From NCBI GenBank assembly GCA_964409645.1, contig CAYPEK010000164.1, forward strand, positions 1 through 6,808: a stretch of 6,808 nucleotides of DNA, in the 5' to 3' direction. The position numbers and the translations under genes are program-made. Shown here one piece after another: positions 3,664-6,808 of the stretch. The notes under the pieces were generated by a model. That model did not search any database. It had not been told where the DNA came from and saw only the letters and a program-made list of their open reading frames with translations. The DNA comes from CAYPEK01 sp964409645 (GTDB lineage: Bacteria; UBP15; UBA6099). Position 1 is the first letter of the stretch. Every line of letters starts with the position of its first letter.

Positions 3664-6249
3664 ATGCGCATAAGGTTTGCTGTCTGCATAGCAATATTAT
3701 CGGGCCTGATTTTTTCATTCGGCGCTTTGGCTTCCGCCGCCGACGGAGGGATCACATACGACGCCGCGGCAAAATATCTCGTAATCCGAGACGCCCCGGG
3801 CAATATTTCCCTGCGCGTCAATGTGGACGATCGTTGCATAATCGACAGCGTTAAGATCAACGGCATGGAAACCGTTCGCACGGAGTACGGCGTGCGCACG
3901 GGGATCAAAGTTAAGAATAAATGGTATTCGACGCGAAGCGTAAAATCGCCGATGCAGGTCAGCGTGACCGGAAACACAGCCGTTATAAGCGGCATTCGCT
4001 TCGGATCCGAAAAGATGCGAGTCGAGGAAAGCTGGACGTTCACCGCGAATGAAAACACGATTGACTGGCGGATTGAACGCACGTATCTCGACGGCGGCAT
4101 TTTGAACGACACTTATTTCGCGGGCTGGGATTTTTCATCCATGGACACTTGGACCGGCGCCCTGCTGGATACGGGCGGAGTCGCATGGAGCCGTTTTCTG
4201 GAACGGCCTAGGATGACACTCGGCAACCACGCCCGGGAGGTGACTTTCTGGAACCGCGCGAATGACGCCAGCCTGCGCATTACGCCGACCGTCTCCGAGG
4301 GGCAGCATACAGCGGTAAGCTTTACACATCAGCCCAGCGGCGCATTCACTTTCCTCCAAAGCGCGGGCGATGCGCCATTCGAGACGAAGTATGAGCTGAG
4401 CCGCTTCCTCGCGGACAAGCAGGATGCGTGGAAACCCTTCAGCGTTGCGCCGGGCATGGTAAGCATGCAGTACCGGCTTCAGGCGTTGAAGTACAGCGAA
4501 GCGTACGATCTCGGCGATTTGAAAGGCATCGACGAAAGCGCCGTGCGCGAGGTGTTTAACACTATTTTGCGCTATGGAGTTTTGGATAAATATCTCACGG
4601 GCGGCAACGGCTGGCGATCGGGCTATGTCTGTCTGCAGGAACAATGGTACTCCTCGATAGCCGCCGCGCTCGGAAACCCCGATTACACGCGAAATCTGTC
4701 GGACACGTACGACTATTACAGGCAGAATGCGGTGAAGGCCGACGGGCGCGTGCCGGGCCGGTTCAAATACGACAAGGCCGATTCCGCTCCGGGCACATAC
4801 ACCGAAAAAGGTTTTTACGAACCCGTTTGGGGCATTGTGTTGGATTCGCAGCCCGACTACGTGATCGTGGTGTCCGAACAGTTCCATAACACGGCCGACA
4901 TCAATTGGCTGAGGGGACAGAAGGAAACGTGCGAAAAAGCGCTGGATTTTCTGCTGGCGCGCGACAGCGACAGCGACGGCCTGCTGGAAATGATGAACGA
5001 TTATCACAGCGAGGGAAAGAGCAGCGACTGGATAGACGTGATGTGGGCGTCCTACGAGAACGCGTTCGTCAACGCGGAGATGTACTATGCGATGACGTTG
5101 TGGGCCGAGCTGGAGAAGGTTCTCGGCGATGAAGCCATGTCGAAAAAATATGCGGCCGCGGCGGCGAGACTGAAGTCGGCGTTCAACCGTGATGTGGCGG
5201 CCGGCGGATTCTGGAACCCCGATAAAAAGTGGTATGTCTATTGGCGCGACAAGGACGATTCCATCCACGGCGACAACCTCGTGATCCCGGTCAACTTCAT
5301 GGCGTTGGCGTATGGCGTCTGCGACGACGCGAAACGAAAAAAAGCAATCCTGTCGCAGATCGAGGCGGAAACCGCAAAAGAGAATCTGTTCATCTGGCCG
5401 CTGAATATCTATCCGTACGAAAGCGTGGACGAAGGCGCGGCGAAGATCAATTTCCCGTATCCGCGATATGAGAACGGCGACATCTTTTTGTCATGGGACG
5501 AGCTGGGCGTGAGAATCTACGCCGACTACGATCCGGCCATCGCCATGAAGTATGTTCGCAACGTGCTGAACCGTTACGAGCAGGACGGACTCGCGCATCA
5601 GCGATATACTCGAATTGAACAGAAGGGAGTCGGCGATGACATTCTGTCGGGCAACGGCAACGCCGTCGTCGGCCTGTACTCATCGATCTACGGCATCAAG
5701 CCACGATACGACCGGCTATATCTCAATCCGCATCTCACGCCCGAGCTCAACGGAACGAAGTTGAAGTACCGGCTGCGGGATCAGAATTACACCATATTCC
5801 TTTCAAGGAACGATTACACGATAGAGGTCGAAGGCTATGCGGTGCATGACGGCGGCGCCTTCGGCGTTCAGGTGCAAAAGGGGCGGTTGAACTACTATCG
5901 GGATCTGAAAGGGGAGGCCTCATTGTCGCTTCTGTGCCGATCCTCCACCCGGCTGTCGCTGGATACTTCCGGCTGGGAGGCCACGACGCCGAAGTGGACG
6001 GTAGTAAGCGCCGAAAAAGATAGTATCGAATACACAGTGTCGGGCTTATCGTCGAAAAAGCAATATTGCGTCTATAACGGGAGCGTCGGTGTGGCTGCAA
6101 AGTTGTATGAGAGCAGCGCGGAAGGCGCATTGACGATGTCGGCGGCGCAGGCGGCCGGAAAGCCGGTTCATTTCGCCGTTGTGCCCGCAGTCGTCAAAAA
6201 ACAGGGCAAAGGCAGCAAGGCAGTCTGCCCGAACATGGCTCCGAAATAA
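3664..6249 (+). CDS. Exported six-hairpin (alpha/alpha)6 glycosidase-like protein
   Basis: An 861-residue protein with a signal peptide: MRIR, hydrophobic segment 5-21, and a likely cleavage after ALASA near residue 26. Residues about 27-275 form a beta-rich N-terminal domain. About 285-670 is an (alpha/alpha)6 barrel with motifs of six-hairpin glycosidases: DSDSDGLLE (434-442), SSDWIDVMWASYENAF (453-468), YENGDIFLSWDELG (602-615), HQRYTRIEQKGVGDD (645-659) and SGNGNAVVGLYSSIYGI (662-678). A following RYDRLYLNPHL (681-691) and beta-strand tail resemble the C-terminal part of GH94/GH36/GH63-like proteins. Candidate catalytic acids are D455, D458, E465, D612 and E613. Which act is unknown, and no CAZy family can be named from this. 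The C-terminus ends in a Lys-rich 20-residue tail. AGGA at 3652-3655 lies eight bases before the ATG and fixes the start. No strong terminator follows. A consensus TTGACA (3558-3563) upstream lacks a matching -10. The product probably trims an extracellular oligosaccharide. Confidence 0.82.
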   Translation: MRIRFAVCIAILSGLIFSFGALASAADGGITYDAAAKYLVIRDAPGNISLRVNVDDRCIIDSVKINGMETVRTEYGVRTGIKVKNKWYSTRSVKSPMQVSVTGNTAVISGIRFGSEKMRVEESWTFTANENTIDWRIERTYLDGGILNDTYFAGWDFSSMDTWTGALLDTGGVAWSRFLERPRMTLGNHAREVTFWNRANDASLRITPTVSEGQHTAVSFTHQPSGAFTFLQSAGDAPFETKYELSRFLADKQDAWKPFSVAPGMVSMQYRLQALKYSEAYDLGDLKGIDESAVREVFNTILRYGVLDKYLTGGNGWRSGYVCLQEQWYSSIAAALGNPDYTRNLSDTYDYYRQNAVKADGRVPGRFKYDKADSAPGTYTEKGFYEPVWGIVLDSQPDYVIVVSEQFHNTADINWLRGQKETCEKALDFLLARDSDSDGLLEMMNDYHSEGKSSDWIDVMWASYENAFVNAEMYYAMTLWAELEKVLGDEAMSKKYAAAAARLKSAFNRDVAAGGFWNPDKKWYVYWRDKDDSIHGDNLVIPVNFMALAYGVCDDAKRKKAILSQIEAETAKENLFIWPLNIYPYESVDEGAAKINFPYPRYENGDIFLSWDELGVRIYADYDPAIAMKYVRNVLNRYEQDGLAHQRYTRIEQKGVGDDILSGNGNAVVGLYSSIYGIKPRYDRLYLNPHLTPELNGTKLKYRLRDQNYTIFLSRNDYTIEVEGYAVHDGGAFGVQVQKGRLNYYRDLKGEASLSLLCRSSTRLSLDTSGWEATTPKWTVVSAEKDSIEYTVSGLSSKKQYCVYNGSVGVAAKLYESSAEGALTMSAAQAAGKPVHFAVVPAVVKKQGKGSKAVCPNMAPK

Positions 6250-6266
6250 AAGCCCCGGGATAAGGC

Positions 6267-6287
6267 GGTAGCTGGTAGATAGTAGTT
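6267..6287. repeat. Three degenerate 7-bp tandem units
   Basis: GGTAGCT, GGTAGAT and AGTAGTT run in tandem 17 bases after the glycosidase-like stop codon. They resemble the TAG-rich heptamer spacers found in many bacterial genomes. They mark the change from GC-moderate coding sequence to the AT-rich right end. No function is apparent. Confidence 0.4.
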
Positions 6288-6325
6288 GGGAAAAATATAA
6301 AGATAAAAGCAATAGAGAGAACATT

Positions 6326-6394
6326 ATGTCCCTATTTAGCCTTGCTAAAATAATTCTGAGCACATATGAAGAATCGTTGCTAAAGATAGGGTAG
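6326..6394 (+). CDS. Possible 22-residue small ORF or gene remnant
   Basis: ATG at 6326 is preceded by GAGAGA (6315-6320) six to seven bases upstream, a moderate SD. The frame reads MSLFSLAKIILSTYEESLLK plus I-G, then TAG. Past the stop the same frame stays protein-like (IAKRMVRAIGDGGNIMI) to a TAA at 6446. A longer protein of about 40 residues may have been interrupted by the TAG. I do not recognise it. The alternating hydrophobic and polar pattern could form an amphipathic helix. Chance is a real possibility in such AT-rich sequence. Confidence 0.25.
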   Translation: MSLFSLAKIILSTYEESLLKIG

Positions 6395-6440
6395 ATAGCA
6401 AAGCGTATGGTGAGGGCAATTGGTGACGGAGGGAATATTA

Positions 6441-6449
6441 TGATATAAT
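6441..6449 (+). promoter_or_regulatory. Extended -10 promoter of the right-edge gene
   Basis: TG-A-TATAAT is a perfect extended -10. TTGGTG at 6420-6425 is a weak -35 at 18 bp. Transcription would begin near 6456, giving a leader of about 50 bases before ATG 6507. The element overlaps a translation-start-like string, GGAGG-N7-ATG at 6428-6442. Confidence 0.5.
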
Positions 6450-6506
6450 AAATTTTTATAACTGAAATGGATTCACAACACAGTAAATTATTGAGTAAAT
6501 GACAAG

Positions 6507-6808
6507 ATGGAAAATACTTCGTTAGAATATTTTTTAGCTGAACACTATGTTTATGATGCGTGGCAGTTTATTAGAAATACGGAGATTAATATTAGGTATT
6601 CTTCATATTGCCATAAGATGTTGGAGCTATTAATCACTAAAATGTCAGATGATAAACGATCATTCCAAGATGATATATTCCAATCAACAGAATTTGAATT
6701 TAACATCAGAAATGATGATATACCAAAGTGTAAACTAAATATATTAGGAGTTGATTTGGATTGCCCGTTTCTTATTTTTTTTTTCATAAAAAATTTTTTT
6801 CAATATAT
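6507..6808 (+). CDS. Unrecognised protein, 5' part only, AT-rich
   Basis: The frame is open for 100 codons from ATG 6507 and runs off the right edge without a stop. It is the first in-frame ATG after a TGA at 6492-6494. It begins MENTSLEYFLAEHYVYDAWQ, and residues 48-87 are charged and rich in D, E and N. A hydrophobic, Phe-rich segment (LIFFFIKNFFQY) fills 89-100 before the edge. There is no signal peptide, so the protein is likely cytoplasmic. Only a weak SD (GAG at 6493-6495) is seen, but an extended -10 promoter lies about 60 bases upstream. The very AT-rich codon use contrasts with the large genes to the left and suggests horizontal acquisition. I cannot name a family. The poly-T and poly-A runs at 6774-6800 are prone to sequencing error, so the reading frame there is less secure. 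Confidence 0.55.
   Translation, partial: MENTSLEYFLAEHYVYDAWQFIRNTEINIRYSSYCHKMLELLITKMSDDKRSFQDDIFQSTEFEFNIRNDDIPKCKLNILGVDLDCPFLIFFFIKNFFQY

Noticed and set aside
4135..5268. 377-codon minus-strand frame inside the glycosidase-like gene
   Set aside because: Antisense shadow of a clearly coding plus-strand gene with a signal peptide and family motifs. It is rich in R/H/V and has no domain pattern.
6250..6266. CCCCGGG stretch after the glycosidase-like stop as a terminator
   Set aside because: It does not form a stem of useful length and no T run follows.
6467..6502. 11-codon frame ending four bases before the right-edge gene start
   Set aside because: It could be a leader peptide, but it has no SD and no distinctive residues. 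Frames this short are expected by chance in AT-rich sequence.
6551..6787. 78-codon minus-strand frame at the right end
   Set aside because: It lies wholly antisense to the open plus-strand frame from 6507, which has a promoter and a more protein-like composition. Its start is just the complement of a poly-T run.

Overview
The window is bacterial DNA. It carries genes for two large secreted carbohydrate-active-type proteins, a metal-sensing repressor and at least one very small basic protein. The long genes look moderately GC-rich by eye and the spacers are AT-rich. Promoters match the sigma-70 consensus, Shine-Dalgarno sequences are clear, and the spacers hold many short palindromes and degenerate short repeats. 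This fits a polysaccharide-degrading environmental bacterium such as a PVC-group member or an uncultured candidate phylum, but nothing here fixes the phylum.

Left part (1-695): an ArsR/SmtB-family metal sensor is encoded on the minus strand. It has both the alpha-3 type (CxC) and the alpha-5 type (DxH...HxxE) metal ligands. Its promoter is nearly ideal (TTGAAA, 17 bp, TATAAT) and is overlapped by an SmtB/CzrA-type operator. A second operator of the same form lies at 49-62, just before the apparent first codons of another minus-strand gene cut by the left edge. The simplest reading is a repressor that controls itself and a neighbouring metal-handling gene. Two REP-like hairpins lie between the two genes.

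Centre left (696-2774, minus): a 692-residue exported protein that looks like an all-alpha toroid plus a beta-sandwich, the layout of heparinase/alginate-lyase-like enzymes. I cannot assign a family. It starts from an extended -10 promoter.

Spacer (2775-3663): this contains a decayed coding stretch with in-frame stops, a tandem 11-bp repeat and two overlapping hairpins. It also contains a 27-codon lysine-rich minus-strand gene (3368-3451) preceded by an almost perfect Shine-Dalgarno sequence. This small gene is the least expected real-looking element in the window.

Centre right (3664-6249, plus): an 861-residue exported protein with a six-hairpin (alpha/alpha)6 glycosidase layout. It is divergent from the lyase-like gene. 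The two may act on the same extracellular polysaccharide, which is an inference from shared export and proximity only.

Right end (6250-6808): composition becomes strongly AT-rich. It holds a degenerate heptamer repeat, a 22-codon ORF or gene remnant, an extended -10 promoter, and the first 100 codons of an unrecognised gene running off the edge. The composition change suggests a recently acquired segment.
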